Origin: Sambucus nigra
Lineage: Eukaryota; Streptophyta; Magnoliopsida; Dipsacales; Adoxaceae
Direction: 5' to 3'
Assembly: GCA_949130495.1 (NCBI GenBank)
Contig: OX422214.1
Span: 258,110,187 to 258,174,186, forward strand
DNA length: 64,000 bases
Numbering within the stretch: the first letter of the stretch is position 1; the number at the start of each line of letters is the position of its first letter. Shown piece after piece: positions 44,340-56,329 of this stretch. The position numbers and the translations under genes were made by a program. The notes beneath the pieces are model-generated. The model saw only the letters and a list, made by a program, of their open reading frames with translations, had not been told where the DNA came from and ran no database searches.

Positions 44340-45160
44340 AGATGCCAACCCCATCAAACAGAGAAGAAGAGTGTACTTAAGAGAGAAGTATGATGTCATC
44401 GGAGAAGAGGTTAGAAATATTAAAGAGGAAAGGTTCATTCGAGAGGTCATATACCCTGAGTGGTTATTTAACGCTGTCATAGTACCTATAGTGAATGGGA
44501 AATGGAAGATGGGTGTAAACTTCACTGATTTAAATAAGTCTTGCCCAAAAGACAGTTTTCCCTACCTCGTATTGATCAGATGGTGGATGCCACAGCAGGA
44601 CATGAGCTCATGAGCTTCATGGATGCATATTCTAGGTATAATCAGATCTTCATAAATTCGGAAGACTCGGAGAAGACAGCATTCATCACAAACAAGGGGA
44701 CCTATTACTACAAGGTCATACCCTTCGGGATGAAGAATGCAGGGGATACTTACCAACGTCTTATAAATAAGTTGTTTAAGGATCAAATAGGCAAGTCCGT
44801 GGAAGTGTATGTGGATGACATGCTGATGAAGAGCCTGAAGGCCGACACTCATGTGGCCGACCTTGAAAGAACATTTAACACCATGGACAAATATAAAATG
44901 AATCTCAACTCGGCCAAATGTGTCTTTGTGGTAGGAGCAGGAAAGTTTTGGGGATTCATTGTCAACCAAAGGGGAATAGAGGCTAACCATGATAAGATCA
45001 AGGCGTTGGTAGAAATGAAGACACCCAGAACTATCAAAGACGTTCAGAGGTTAACTAGAAGAGTTGTTGCACTTAACAGGTTCATCTCAAGAGCTACAGA
45101 TAAGTGTCTTCATTTTATCAAAGTGCTTAGAAAGGCCTTTGAATGGGATAAGGAATGCGA
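44340..45160 (+). pseudogene. pol of element C: reverse transcriptase
   Basis: YPEWLFNAVIVPIVNGKWKM and NFTDLNKSCPKDSF precede a frameshift near 44560. After it come SFMDAYSRYNQIF, YYKVIPFGMKN and VYVDDMLMKSLKA, so the YVDD catalytic box is intact, unlike in A and B. FWGFIVNQRGIEANHDKI and LTRRVVALNRFISRATDK follow. This is the best preserved reverse transcriptase here: the frame 44541-45899 is open for 452 residues. Confidence 0.9.
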
Positions 45161-46170
45161 CAAAGTTTTTACGGAGCTCAAGTCCTACCTTGGGTCCCCT
45201 CTACTACTATCTCGGCCCATTCATGGGGAGAAGTTATATGTATATCTAGTTATCTCACAGTCAGCCATTAGTTCTGCAATAGTAAGAGAATATGATGGAG
45301 TGCAGAGGCCAGTGTACTTCAATAGTAAAGCTCTTCAAGGGTTTGAACAGAAGTACGCTCGGATTGAAAAATTAACATATGCTCTAATACATTCTTATAG
45401 GAAAATAAAGCCATACTTCATGACCTTCTCTATGGTTGTCCTCACTGATTCCCCACTCAGACAGGTCCTCTATAAGCTTGAGAAGTCAAGCAGGCTGATG
45501 ACTTGGGCCATCGAGTTGGGAGAATATGACATTAATTATCAACCCAAAGTTTCCATCATGGGCCAGGCACTCACAGACTTTGTAGTCGAGTTTACTTGGG
45601 AAGAGGCTGAGGTTAAAAATAATCAAAAGGCTACAGATGAACCAGACATAAACGTCTTCCAAGATCCAATTGAGGTTGAGTCAAGCAGAGCCAGAAAAAG
45701 AATATTTGATAATGAGGAATACAGCTACCTCTTCAAGCAAGGGACCCTATCAGAGGGAAACTTCTCTTCAAAAGAAGTTATTGGGAACCTCTTCGCTGAT
45801 GGGTCATCCAATGAAAGCGAAAGAGAAATGGGGTTGATAGTGTCAGCACCAGATGGTACCGATATTGAATATGCGGTGAGGTTCAACTTCAAAGCTTAGA
45901 ACAATGAGTCAGAGTATGAGGCATTAATAGCAGGTCACTCCTTGGCAAAATCCCTTAGTGTTGGCCAACTCATAGTCCACAGTGACTTAAGGTTGGTCGT
46001 TAACCAAATCCTGGGAGTGTATGAGGCCAAAGATGAGAGGATGGCCAAATACTAGAAGAGGGAGATAATGATGCTAGAAAGATTCAAGGGAGAAAAAATA
46101 AAGAGGATACCTCGACAAGACAACAGTCGAGTCGATGCACTAGCGAGGTTGGCCTCAAAAACAAGGACGG
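45161..46170 (+). pseudogene. pol of element C: RNase H and second RNase H
   Basis: The first RNase H includes KLYVYLVISQSAISSAIVRE, PVYFNSKALQGFEQKY and VVLTDSPLRQVLYKLEKS. The linker lacks the NVFxxxEE triplication of B. The second RNase H reads NLFADGSSNESEREMGLIVS, then a stop in place of Ser before NNESEYEALIAGHSL, HSDLRLVVNQILGVY and DNSRVDALARLASK. A second stop is near 46053. The order is the same as in B. Confidence 0.85.
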
Positions 46171-46299
46171 ACATAAGAAGAACAGTACCCATTGAGATTC
46201 ATCTCAAGCCGACCATTGAAGAAGAAGAGGTTGTCAGACTTTGCCTCAATTTAAATATGGGAGCCTCATGTATGGATCCTCTTATCAGATACATCAGAG

Positions 46300-47479
46300 A
46301 GGGAGACCTACCAGAATCAAAGTCAGAAAGGAGAAAGCTGAGGTTCAGAGCTGCCAAATTCTCAATTGTATGAGATATTTTGTATAAAAAGGGGTTCATA
46401 CTCCCTCTCCTTAGATGTGTTCACCCTTCTGAGGTTCCACACATCTTGAAAGATGTACATGAGGGTTCTTGTTCCAATCATATAGGGAGAAGGCTTTAGA
46501 TAAGAGGAAAATCACTCAAGGGTACTAGTGGCCGACCTTAGCCAAAGATGCAGCTGCCTACGTGAAGAAGTGTGATAAGTGCCAAAGGTTCTCCACCATC
46601 CCTCATCAACTTATGACTTCAATCAGCTCCCCTTGGCCATTTACAATATGGGGCATTGATTTGGTAGGACCCCTGCCAAGAGCTATAAATAATTATCGGT
46701 TCTTGGTCGTGGTAATTGATTATTTCTCCAAACAGGTAGAAGTTGAACCAATGATCACAATCACTGACCAGAAGACCTTCCAGTTCATATGGAAGAACAT
46801 CATATGCACGTACGGTCTTTCGAATACCCTCATCTCAAATAATAGAACCCAGTTCAAGAATGTTTCCTTAAAAAAATACTGCGAAAGAGTAGGGATCAAG
46901 CAGTTCTTCTCTTCTCCTGGCCGACCCCAGGCAAATGGTCAAATCGAGGTCACAAATCGAACAATCCTTGATGGGATAAAAAAGAGACTGGAATAGGCCA
47001 AAGGGAGATGCACATAGTAGGTACATGCCGTGTTATGGGCCTACAGGATGACAACGAGGACACCAACGGGAGAGACTCCATTTATGTTAGCTCATGGCTC
47101 GAAAGTTGCCATCCCTACAAAGGTAGGACTTCCCATGCATAGAGTGAAGACCTATGACCCTCAAAGGAATGAGTAAGAGAGAAGACTTGATCTTGATTTG
47201 ATCGAGGAAAGAAGAGAGGATGCAGAGATAAGATAGGCAGCCTACTAGCAGAGAACTGCGAGATTATACAATCAAAGGGTAAAGTGAAGGCCGATAGTTG
47301 TGGGAAACCTAGTCCTAAAGAAGACGTGGAAAAAAGTAAATAAACTCCATCTAAATTGGCATGGACCCTATAGGGTAGTTGATGAGGTTGTGCCTGGTAC
47401 CTACCGACTAGAAAATCTTGAAGGAGAACCCTTCTCCAACCCTTGGAACGCTGATCACTTAAAGAAATATTATTTATGA
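46300..47479 (+). pseudogene. pol of element C: integrase
   Basis: FKLRA-like residues lead to DVHEGSCSNHIG, a frameshift near 46490, then KKCDKCQRFSTIPHQ. The catalytic core has WGIDLVGPLP, TLISNNRTQF (second aspartate changed to asparagine) and NGQIEVTNRTILDGIKK (glutamate kept). Stops are near 46370, 46994, 47016, 47174 and 47233. The C-terminus YRLENLEGEPFSNPWNADHL ends with a stop at 47477-47479, giving the true end that B has mutated. Confidence 0.87.
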
Positions 47480-47559
47480 TATTGCAATTCTTTCTTTTTG
47501 TAATACATGTACCAGTTCATACGAAGGATGTCAATGAAAAGATAGCAATGTTGTGCTAA

Positions 47560-49115
47560 AACTATTACATTGTGTTTAAACATCATCAGTTTGGTGAAAA
47601 TTTAAGAGGTGAAACATCATAATATAGAGACCTTAGACCTTAAACATCATCAGTTTGGTGAAAATTTAAGAGGTGAAACATCATAATTTTGTAACCTCGG
47701 GTCTTAAACATCATTAGTTTGGTTAAAATTTAAGAGGTGAAACATCATAATATGGTGACCTAAGACCTTAAACACCATTAGTTTGGTGAAAATTTAAGAG
47801 GTGAAACATCATAATATGGTCACCTTGGACCTTAAACACCATTAGTTTGGTGAAAATTTAATATTTGAAAAATCATAATATGATGACCTCGGACCTTAAA
47901 CATCATTAGTTTGGTGAAAATATGAGGGTAAACATCATAATATGATGACCTCAGACCTTAAACATCATCAGTTTGGTAAAAATTTAAGGTGAAACATCAT
48001 AATTTGGTGACCTCGGGTTTTAAACATCATTAGTTCGGTGAAAACATATGAGGGTAAACATCATAATATGATGACCTCAGACCTTAAACATCATCAGTTT
48101 GGTGAAAATTTGAGGTGAAACATCATAATTTGGTGACCTCGGACCTTTAACATCATTTGTTTGGTGAAAATTTAAGAGGTGAAACATCATAATATGATGA
48201 TCTCAGACCTTAAACATCGTCAGTTTGGTGAAAATTTAAAAGGTAAAATATCATAATTTGGTGACCTCGAGTCTTAAACATCATTAGTTTGGTGAAAACT
48301 TAAGAGGTGAAACATCATAATATGGTGACCTCGGAGCTTAAACACCATTAGTTTGGTGAAAATTTAAGAGGTGAAACATCATAATATGGTGACCTTAGAC
48401 CTTAAACACCATTAGTTTGGTGAAAATTTAAGAGGTGAAACATCATAATATGGTGACCTCTGACCTTAAACATCATTAGTTTGGTGAAAATATGAGGGTA
48501 AACATCATAATATGATGACCTCAGACCTTAAACGTCATCAGTTTGGTGACTTTGAGGTGAAACATCATAATTTGGTGACTTCGGGTCTTAAACATCATTT
48601 GTTTGGTGAAAAATTATGAGGGTAAATATCATAATATGATGACCTCGGACCTTAAACATCATTAGTTTGGTGAAAATTTAAAAGGGTAAAGATCATAATA
48701 TGATGACCTCAGACCTTAAAAATCATCAGTTTGGTGAAAATTTGAGGTGCAACATCATAATTTGGTGACCTCGTGTCTTAAACATCATTAGTTTAGTGAA
48801 AATTTAAGAGGGTAAACATCATAATATGATGACCTCAGACCTTAAACATCATCAGTTTGGTGAAAATTTGAGGTGAAACATCATAATTTGGGGACCTCGG
48901 GTCTTAAACATCATTAGTTTGGTGAAAAATTACGAGGTTAAACATCATAATATGATGACCTCATACCTTAAACATCATTAGTTTGGTGAAAATTTAAGAG
49001 GGTAAACATCATAATATGATGACCACATACCTTAAACATCATCAGTTTGGTGAAAATTTGAGGTGAAACATCATAATTTGGTGACCTCAGGTCTTAAACA
49101 TCATCAGTTTGGTAA
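47560..49115. repeat. Element C minisatellite, about 64 bp monomers
   Basis: About 24 copies of a monomer that includes AAACATCATTAGTTTGGTGA, AAATTTAAGAGGTGAAACAT and CATAATATGGTGACCTCGGA. Variants alternate ATATGRTGACC with AATTTGGTGACC and CATCATCAG with CATCATTAG. The unit length, the CATCATTARTTTGGTGA core and the TGACCTC..ACC phrase match the B monomers. It lies between pol and the antisense gene as in B. Confidence 0.92.
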
Positions 49116-49225
49116 AAATTTAAGAGCACAACAACGTAAGAAGAAATAGAATCCGAAGAAGATTGGACTAACGATTATCATTAAAAAAGATTCCGAGTTA
49201 CAAATCAGGAAGTATAAAAAGGCCA

Positions 49226-51630
49226 TCAGAGTTCACAAAGTTTAAGAGTTGCAGCCGTTTCATCACGACCGACGTTTGTCACCTCAGCTCCATCATCATA
49301 ATGGGTAGCATCTTCAGTCTCAGTGACCTTTAGGGGAGAAGTCTCAGCTAGAGCAGCATCAGCCTCCTCAACTTCCTGCAAGGCCTGAGCAAATCGAGGA
49401 TCCTTAAAGTTGAGACCCATAATGTCTGAAGCAGTTAAGCTTCCAGACTCTTTCTCCTTCATGGCCGTCAATTTTCCAATCGCTTTGATACCTCTTTCAA
49501 GATATTCAAAACCAAAGCTGACAAATTCATCAGAGACCTTATAGTCTTCAATGGTCTTCTCTGCAGCATCTTCTATAGCAACCTTGACTGCAGCATCAAC
49601 CTTATACTAAAGGGTATCATCCTTCGCCTTCAGAGCTACATCGTGGTCCTTATTGAGCTTAGATATGTCGTTCTCCCTCTGCTTGACAACTCCCTTCAGC
49701 CTTTTAACCTCTTTATTTAAAAAGGCCTAAACCTTCTTAACTTCTTTACCCTTCTCTATAAGGGGTATCTTCTTCAGAGTCCAATCAACAAAGCGATGGA
49801 AAGACAAGACACCATGAAGAAGAAGGTCGGATGCAAGAATGTATGAGCTATAATTTCTAAAAAGCCGAGGTTAAACATGAAAGATAAAATGATCAAGTGA
49901 TAAAACATTTGGTACCTGAATTGACTTGTGGAGAGAAAACTCGACCAATAATGGGACATCCAATGCGCATAAGAAACGCTTGTCCTCTTCAGATATTATT
50001 ATGCTGATAGCATCGGCAGACTTTAGACTCTGGCCAATCAAGCTATCACTGATTTTAATCTGAGTAGGAGGAGCAGCTAAGGCATCGTCTGTAGAGATGG
50101 GGATAGCACGATCCCTGGCCTGAGCCTTACTCTGCCTCGTATGCTCTAGGTCGGCCGTAGACTTCCTCATTTTATTAGCATCGACGTTCTTCTTGCTGAA
50201 AGGTGGGGGTACATTTTTGCCACCCTTTTTTTCCATTAACTTCACAAGACTAGGAGCAGACATTTCCCAAAGGTCATCTAATATGCCTGATGGGCATTCA
50301 GCAAAAGACAAGTCTCTGAGTTAATCAGTCAGAGGTATAATACATAAGAAGTACAACTTGTGTAAGAAAAATTAAGACTTATGAAGCTCTTCCAAGGGAC
50401 CACCCCCTAAACCTGTCCGAGATAGGTAGTAGGGGGTCATCAGATGTTCATATTTGACAAGCCGACCTTCTCTCCCTGACTACGAAGGTATTCAACATTT
50501 TTGTAATTGTCCTGGATAAGTCCAAGTTCGGCTTTGGCAGTAAGGAAGACCTTACCCCACCTCAGAGGGGTCCTTGGAACCGACGTTCCATAGGCCTCAT
50601 TCAAACCAAATTCCCATGCCCTGGAAATAAAGAAATACTGAGGTTTCCAATTATGATTCGAAGTTTGGGTAACCAAGAGCATTTTCTTCTCTGATTTCCT
50701 GGCTAAGAAGTGGTAATAGCTTGGGTGGTTTTTGGCAGAGGAGGGCACATAACAACTAGGAAAACCCTAACTTGGTGGACAGCCCTCCAAAGGAGAATGG
50801 CCCCAATCATAACCCTCCAAGCATTAGGGGATAGTTGGGAAGGGGTAGATTTATATGGGAGAGTGTAGCTCTGATAGATGGGTGTATAGGAAGATAAAAA
50901 CCTAACTTAAACATCTGCTCATAAACATAGATCTCTCCATCTCGGCCATCAAAGGCACTCTCATCCCTCATACGTTTCTTAAGGATGATGGAAGAATTCA
51001 TGGAATATAGGTGCGTAAAAGTGAGAAAGTCGTACTCACTGATGGTACTCTCATACTCTGTCACCTCAGATGTATCAAGATCACTCTCCTCACCGTCATC
51101 CCCATCCCCAATAACATCGGCATGGGTAGGTGTTGAAACACCCCAGGGAACCTCTGAGCAAATTCTACCCCAGTGGCAGCCAACGGGGGAATGACATCAA
51201 TGGGAGGTGGAAGTGCCACACTTGGCCCTAAGATTTCAACATCAGAAGACCTGTGCGAAGTGTTAGCACCTTGGTGAGATGAGGCACGGCTTGAAACCTC
51301 GGCTTCCTCAGGAACCTCACCCCGTCTAGTAGAATAGTCCATAGCCTCTTAAAAAGAGTCTACAGATTATCCTACTTCAGAGGTTGACATGGGGTCTGAG
51401 GAAGATGACTCAGACATTGGTGGAGGACCTTCAGGAGCCTCTACGGGCTCATTAGGATCGGCTGGCTCAGGGTATATAACCTTCAGGGGTGGAGGAAAGA
51501 TGGGTCTGAGGGGAAAGGCCTCAGCCCTACGAGCTTCCTCTTGGGCTAGCTTTATTTGCCTAATTTTCTCAAAGGTCTTCTCACGAAGAAAGGGGAACTT
51601 TTCTATAAGGTGGTACAAGGGTCTGAGCAT
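49226..51630 (-). pseudogene. Element C antisense gene (aORF), PF04195-like, broken
   Basis: It starts MLRPLYHLIEKFPFLREKTF at 51630, as in B. Stops lie near 51367 and 51346, and a frameshift occurs near 51110. The conserved domain reads EIYVYEQMFKLGFYLPIHPS, SAKNHPSYYHFLARKSEKKM and TQTSNHNWKPQYFF. Exon 2 (50311-49916) matches B, and its donor GTACC is kept at 49915. The acceptor of intron 2 is AT instead of AG, and the intron 1 sites are also altered. The C-terminal exon NFKDPRFAQALQEVEEADAA is open to 49226 where B has a stop. Function is unknown; it is probably an element-encoded antisense protein. Confidence 0.78.
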
Positions 51631-52364
51631 AAGTGATACGACACCACACTTAAAAAGGAAGGAGTCAAACCACAAACAGGTACACAACTTAAAATAACTC
51701 AAACTAAAGATCAAAAAAGGAAAGTTGGAAAGTCTCAAATGAAGAACACCAAGAACACGCAAGGACAGGCCGCCGGAGAAGGTGACCAGAGGGCCACCGA
51801 TGAACCTAAAAAGGGTTGTTTGAGGCTAAAACAACCTCGGAGTAGCCTACAACAATCCCAAAACCACTTAATCGCTACAAGCCTAACCTAATAACGACTT
51901 GGCAGTGATGGAAAGCTTCGCCAGAAAAAGGAAAACCTCACCGAAAATTCAGAAATGCAAAACAATGACTAAAAATGGAAAAGAAAGGTTGAAAACAATA
52001 CCTGGCTAGTCGCGAGAGAGGGAAGAAGAGGTTTGGAAGCGTAGGAAACTCTTAATGGCAGCAAGCTATGGAAAGTTTGAAAAGAGGTTCAATGGCAGAA
52101 AAGCGTAGGCGGGAGAAAATAGGAAGAAGAAAGAGAATGAGGAGAGAGAAGAGGGTTTTAAACCTACTTAATGATGGGGAGAGATTCCCAATGCCCCCAT
52201 CATTACCCTAGGGAACCCAAAAGATAACTATCAGAATAATCTCACCTTGGGAATACGTATGTCACTTCAATAAGTGACATGTGTTAAGAAAACATTGGCA
52301 CCCAAAGAGACTTAACCTCGGCCTAACACACATACCCCTCATTCATCTATTTATATAGAAAACT

Positions 52365-52380
52365 AAGGGCTAGGGGTGAT
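52365..52380 (+). promoter_or_regulatory. Polypurine-like tract of element C
   Basis: AAGGGCTAGGGGTGAT directly before the 3' LTR; it matches the tract in B at 14-15 of 16 positions. Confidence 0.75.
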
Positions 52381-53038
52381 TGATATGACCAAAGTTCACC
52401 CTTATACTAAGAATCAACAACCTCGGTCAGTCTCACAGTCGAGTTGATAAGAATCTTATGGAAACCATCAGTAAGGTCGTCTTTCGGTAGGTCATCCCCT
52501 CATACACCAACCTCAACTGACCATCAGTCGAGGTCAGCAAAGTCTCATGGGCTCAATCATCTGCCAACATCATCATCGGCCCCAGCCGACGTTGCAGTTA
52601 CCTCATACCTAACCTCGAACAGCCCTCCTAGTCGAGGTCCTCACGGTTATTGACAAGATAAAGCAACTACATCTGACCCCACAAATCGCGTACTTGTCCT
52701 GGCCGAGGTTACATCAGTCAAGGACACAAGGCCGAGAATTTACAAGAACGTGTAAGGTTTGAAACACGTGTATAAATTAGTTATAACCGAATCATTCCCC
52801 TCATGTGAGGGAATATTGAGGTCATCATTATCTACATAAGATCAGTCAGGTGTCATTCTCATACTGGTTTGATCATCATGCACATGCTCATTGCATGCTT
52901 GGGGGTACATTACACCCCCCAAGCACTATATATATAGGTCATCCTCTACCTTGTAAAAGGAGAAATAATTTCAACCCTAGCTAAAACTCTGTTGGTTTAC
53001 ACAGTAGAGAGAGAAAGCTTGAGAGATTGTATATATGG
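52381..53038 (+). repeat. 3' LTR of element C, truncated (658 of 858 bp)
   Basis: TGATATGACCAAAG onwards aligns with the 5' LTR up to GAGAGATTGTATATATGG, then diverges abruptly. The last 200 bp of the LTR (from GCCATTAGTGCC in the 5' copy) are missing here. Confidence 0.88.
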
Positions 53039-53503
53039 TTATATAAGTATTTATCACACCTAGTAATCTAAAACCAACAAGGAAACTACACCCTTCCTTA
53101 TCGAAGTGAAACACGAAAGAACCTAAGGTTCTGTTATGCCTTGACTCCTCACAAAAACTTCACTACCATCCTTGAAAATACAATAAAGTTCAATCATAGG
53201 ATCAAAGTGAAGAAAGGTGTTGCTCAAAAACTAATCTTTTGAAGAGTGTGTTTACTTTCTCTCACTAGAAAATTAAAATATTAAGTAATCATAAGTATAA
53301 TTATTAACGGGTTTTTTATCGTGATACTTTAGCTCGAATGTGTGTGGGTCTCAAACTTAACTAAATGGTGTATGCAACTTTTAGTTTGTATGGAATTTTT
53401 AGGTTTAAAACACGCAACTTTGGAAATAGGTATTGGAAGTTGGTTCCTCTTATCAAAAAGCTAAAGTGATAGGGACACGAGATATGAAAATGGATATTTT
53501 ATC
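53039..53503. other. Unassigned 465 bp between C and D
   Basis: Non-coding, AT-rich DNA that matches neither the C LTR remainder nor the D LTR. It starts TTATATAAGTATTT. It may be the left part of another element that inserted in the C 3' LTR and was then hit by D. No terminus could be proved. Confidence 0.5.
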
Positions 53504-53930
53504 TGTGGGATCCAAAATTACACAACCATGTGTTTAGCACAAGAGCACAATCCACGTGTACCTATAATTGATAGAGAGTCATAGTCAGATAAGACTTCTT
53601 CAAGTCCATTACTTGTAATAGTTGATTATGATAAGAGATAGGTTTGAACTCTTAATGATGGCTATTAACGGATCTTAGGACTCTCCTATAAATGTAAACC
53701 CCACCCATGAGGGGGGAATGCGATATGGTAATGTCAAGAAATGCTAAAACTATGTCGATAAGTTATTTAGAGTAATAGAGTGTAAATCCCAGTACCCCAT
53801 GAACGTATGCATGTTGCCAAACCACATACATCTTGTGTTGTGTGTGTGATTTCATTACTTTCTATTACCTTTGTTCTTGTTTAGCTTGAGGTCATTGAAA
53901 TTCATTTCTTGTAAGAAATTATCGCCTACA
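53504..53930 (+). repeat. 5' LTR of element D (427 bp)
   Basis: It starts TGTGGGATCCAAAATTACAC and ends ATTATCGCCTACA. The length matches the A LTR (425 bp). The downstream part GTTGCCAAACCACATACAT..TTGTGTTGTGTGTG aligns with A's GTTGCCTAACCACATACATA and TTGTGTTGTGTGTG. Confidence 0.78.
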
Positions 53931-53932
53931 AT

Positions 53933-53950
53933 TAGCGTCATCTATGAGAA
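53933..53950 (+). promoter_or_regulatory. Degraded primer binding site of element D
   Basis: TAGCGTCATCTATGAGAA lies 2 bp after the LTR. It aligns with the A and B sites with several substitutions. Confidence 0.6.
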
Positions 53951-54047
53951 CGATTTGAGTTCTTTGCCATTAGCATATTTTCTGATATATCCCACTCACA
54001 TAACCAAGATCATCAAAATCTCATTGATCAGGAGGGATATCATCAAC

Positions 54048-55690
54048 ATGGTTATGGGGACCCATAGGGCTATCCCCTAGACTATGATAGTCGAGGGCCG
54101 TCAATCATCTCCTCTATCTCAGAGGATTAGATCCGAAATTGGTAATTATTACCAATCTTATGATGCACATTACTATCCTCGGGAGGAAAAAATAGTAAAC
54201 AGTAATGAGCTTGAAAGATCTAACCAAATCTCAAGGCGCAATGACAATTATAAAAAAATGCCTTTGAAATGAAAGGGTAACTAACAAGCACCTACAGGAG
54301 CAGAATTTTGCCTTCCAACGGCACCTATAGAAGTTAGAAAAGGAATCCCACATGGATAAGTGCAAGCATGGGGATGGATGGGTGAACTCTTATCCCTTGG
54401 GCGAGCAGGGAGAGTAGCTGAGGAAGAAGCACTCAGTGAATCCTCTCCTCACGAGAGGTCTACGTCTCATGGAAAGAGATTACGCTCTGATGAGCAGTGA
54501 AAAAATAAAAGGCTATGCGATTTCATCAAAAAAGAGTTGGATAGACACCTAGACCATTGAGGCGCTCGCACAACCAAGGATCTTGATAAATGATCCCTCA
54601 TCTGTCAGATAAAGTCACCCTTCAGTCGGGTTTTCATGGATTTTGAGCCTCATAAGAAGTTTACTTCGCTAAGATTAAAAATCTATGATGAGAAGAATGA
54701 CCTCACTGATCACGTCAAGTAATATCGCCATGCGATGACTCTATCAAAAGCCAATTAAGGCTTGATGTTTTGAATATTTCCCTCCAGTCTTGGAGACACT
54801 GCCCAGAAGTGGTTAGAGAAGTTACCACACTGATCGATCGCCTCCTTTAAACAATTGGTCGAGGCCTTCACAACTAAGTTTATTACTAGCAAAACCCATC
54901 CTAAGCGGATGGATTTGTTCCTCACGGTGAATAATAAGCCTTAAAAACACTTCTTGAGTATGCCAGGAATTACTGGGAGTTGTATGACAAAGTAGTGGAT
55001 TGCACCGAACAAGTTGCGGTGGCTTCCTTCAAGATAAGGTTATTGAGTAGATCCATGCTTTATCGATCTCTCACTAAGTGAGAGGACATTACAATCAATG
55101 ACCTCATGTAAAGGATTAAGAAATACACTAATGCTAAAAACACACTGATCGGAGTAGTCAAAAAGATCGATGGAAATAGTCTACTAACGGAGATAAAGAA
55201 GGGGCGAACAAGAAATGAGGGAAAAGGCAGAGCAAAAACTAGAAGGGGACTGAGAAGAATAATCTCGAGAAAGTGTTCAAAGCCATTAACACGTTTTTAT
55301 CTGAATTGATTTATAAGATCAAAGGTTGACAGTACTTCAAGAGTTCTGAAAAGATAATCAGCGACACTAAGAAGATCAGCATGACATTGAGGTGTGTGTA
55401 TCACAAAGATTATGTCCACAAAATTGATAATTGTAAGGCACTCAAATCCCACCTCGAGGAACTGGCCTAGGCTGGACAACTCAAAGATTTTGTCAAAAAG
55501 AAGGAAGTTTCAACACATCCAGTGTGTGATTAGAGATCGGTTAATGTACCTGATGATGACGTGGGGCACGAGTTTGTGGTAATCCATGGGGGCTTAGAAC
55601 TAATGCGCAACCCAAAGTAGAATAACACTTTGGATTAATGTTTAGGTTATGAATTCATAGTAATTTATAGAGCCTCAAACCCAAAAAAAA
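54048..55690 (+). pseudogene. gag of element D, heavily decayed
   Basis: The capsid domain is traceable at about 54665-54950: LRLKIYDEKNDLTDHVK, GDTAQKWLEKLPH (the tryptophan that A lost is kept) and TTKFITSKTHPKRMDLFLTV. A zinc-like segment at about 55390-55460 reads LRCVYHKDYVHKIDNCKALK, matching A. Stops and frame changes occur every few dozen codons. The start is uncertain. Confidence 0.75.
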
Positions 55691-55699
55691 TCAAGGGGA

Positions 55700-56230
55700 A
55701 TGCCCTTAGGATGGAAGTGAAGAAACTCACAGCATTTATGGAGGCGTTTCAGATCGATCCGGCTAAGCCCATTATGGGAAAATACCGATAACCTGGGGAT
55801 ATTGATTATTTAACGCATATTGTCTTCATCAATGGTGATATGGTTGGAGTAAGGACTCCCCATCATGATGATCTTATAATCACTAAAGGGTAGCCAATTG
55901 GGATATGGACAAGTTATTGGTGGATTAGGGGAGCTCCTCATAGGTGATTTACCTCAAGATGTCCAACCAGTTAAATCTGCGTATAGAATACTTATAAGAA
56001 GCCATTATGCCCTTGGTCAGCTTTATAGGAAGGATTACTTTGTCCCTCGAGAAGATTGTTCTCTTAATATGAGGAGGCAGAATCTCTAAATGCGTTGAGT
56101 TTCTCATTATGACATAGATTCCCTATATAATGCTATACTCGGCAGAGGATGGTGCCATTGAGGGTGGTATCATTTACTTACCACCAGAAGGTAAAATGCA
56201 TCACTGATAAGGGAGTCATGGAGATCCGGA
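55700..56230 (+). pseudogene. pol of element D: protease
   Basis: GVRTPHHDDLIIT at about 55854 leads to DKLLVD, a stop, then GSSS near 55905-55935, the same active-site region as in A. SLYNAILGRGW-like residues follow near 56110-56150 in a shifted frame. Clearly non-functional. Confidence 0.7.
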
Positions 56231-56329
56231 GGAACCATGTCATAGCTCGAAAGTGTTTCATAGATTCTATCCGGCCAAAATAATAGAAGAATAAGGAGAA
56301 AACTATGGATCCAGCGGAGGGCTTCGTAC

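Larger units (their letters stand above)
40515..53038 (+). mobile_element. Element C: Tat-type Ty3/gypsy retrotransposon, 3' LTR truncated
   Basis: It shares LTR ends, TATA region, gag, pol, minisatellite and antisense gene with B. The 5' LTR is 858 bp, but the 3' LTR stops after 658 bp at 53038, at the point matching 41173. LTR divergence by eye is about one base in seven, so C is older than B. The 5 bp before it are ATATG; the partner duplication is not in the window. Confidence 0.88.

Noticed and set aside
44004..44525. Minus-strand frame of 173 residues opposite element C pol
   Set aside because: Its complement is the protease/reverse transcriptase junction of C; it is not one of the antisense genes near the 3' LTR.
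47560..49115. Regularly spaced repeats resembling a CRISPR array
   Set aside because: The units are head-to-tail 64 bp monomers without unique spacers, in plant retroelement DNA. They form a minisatellite.
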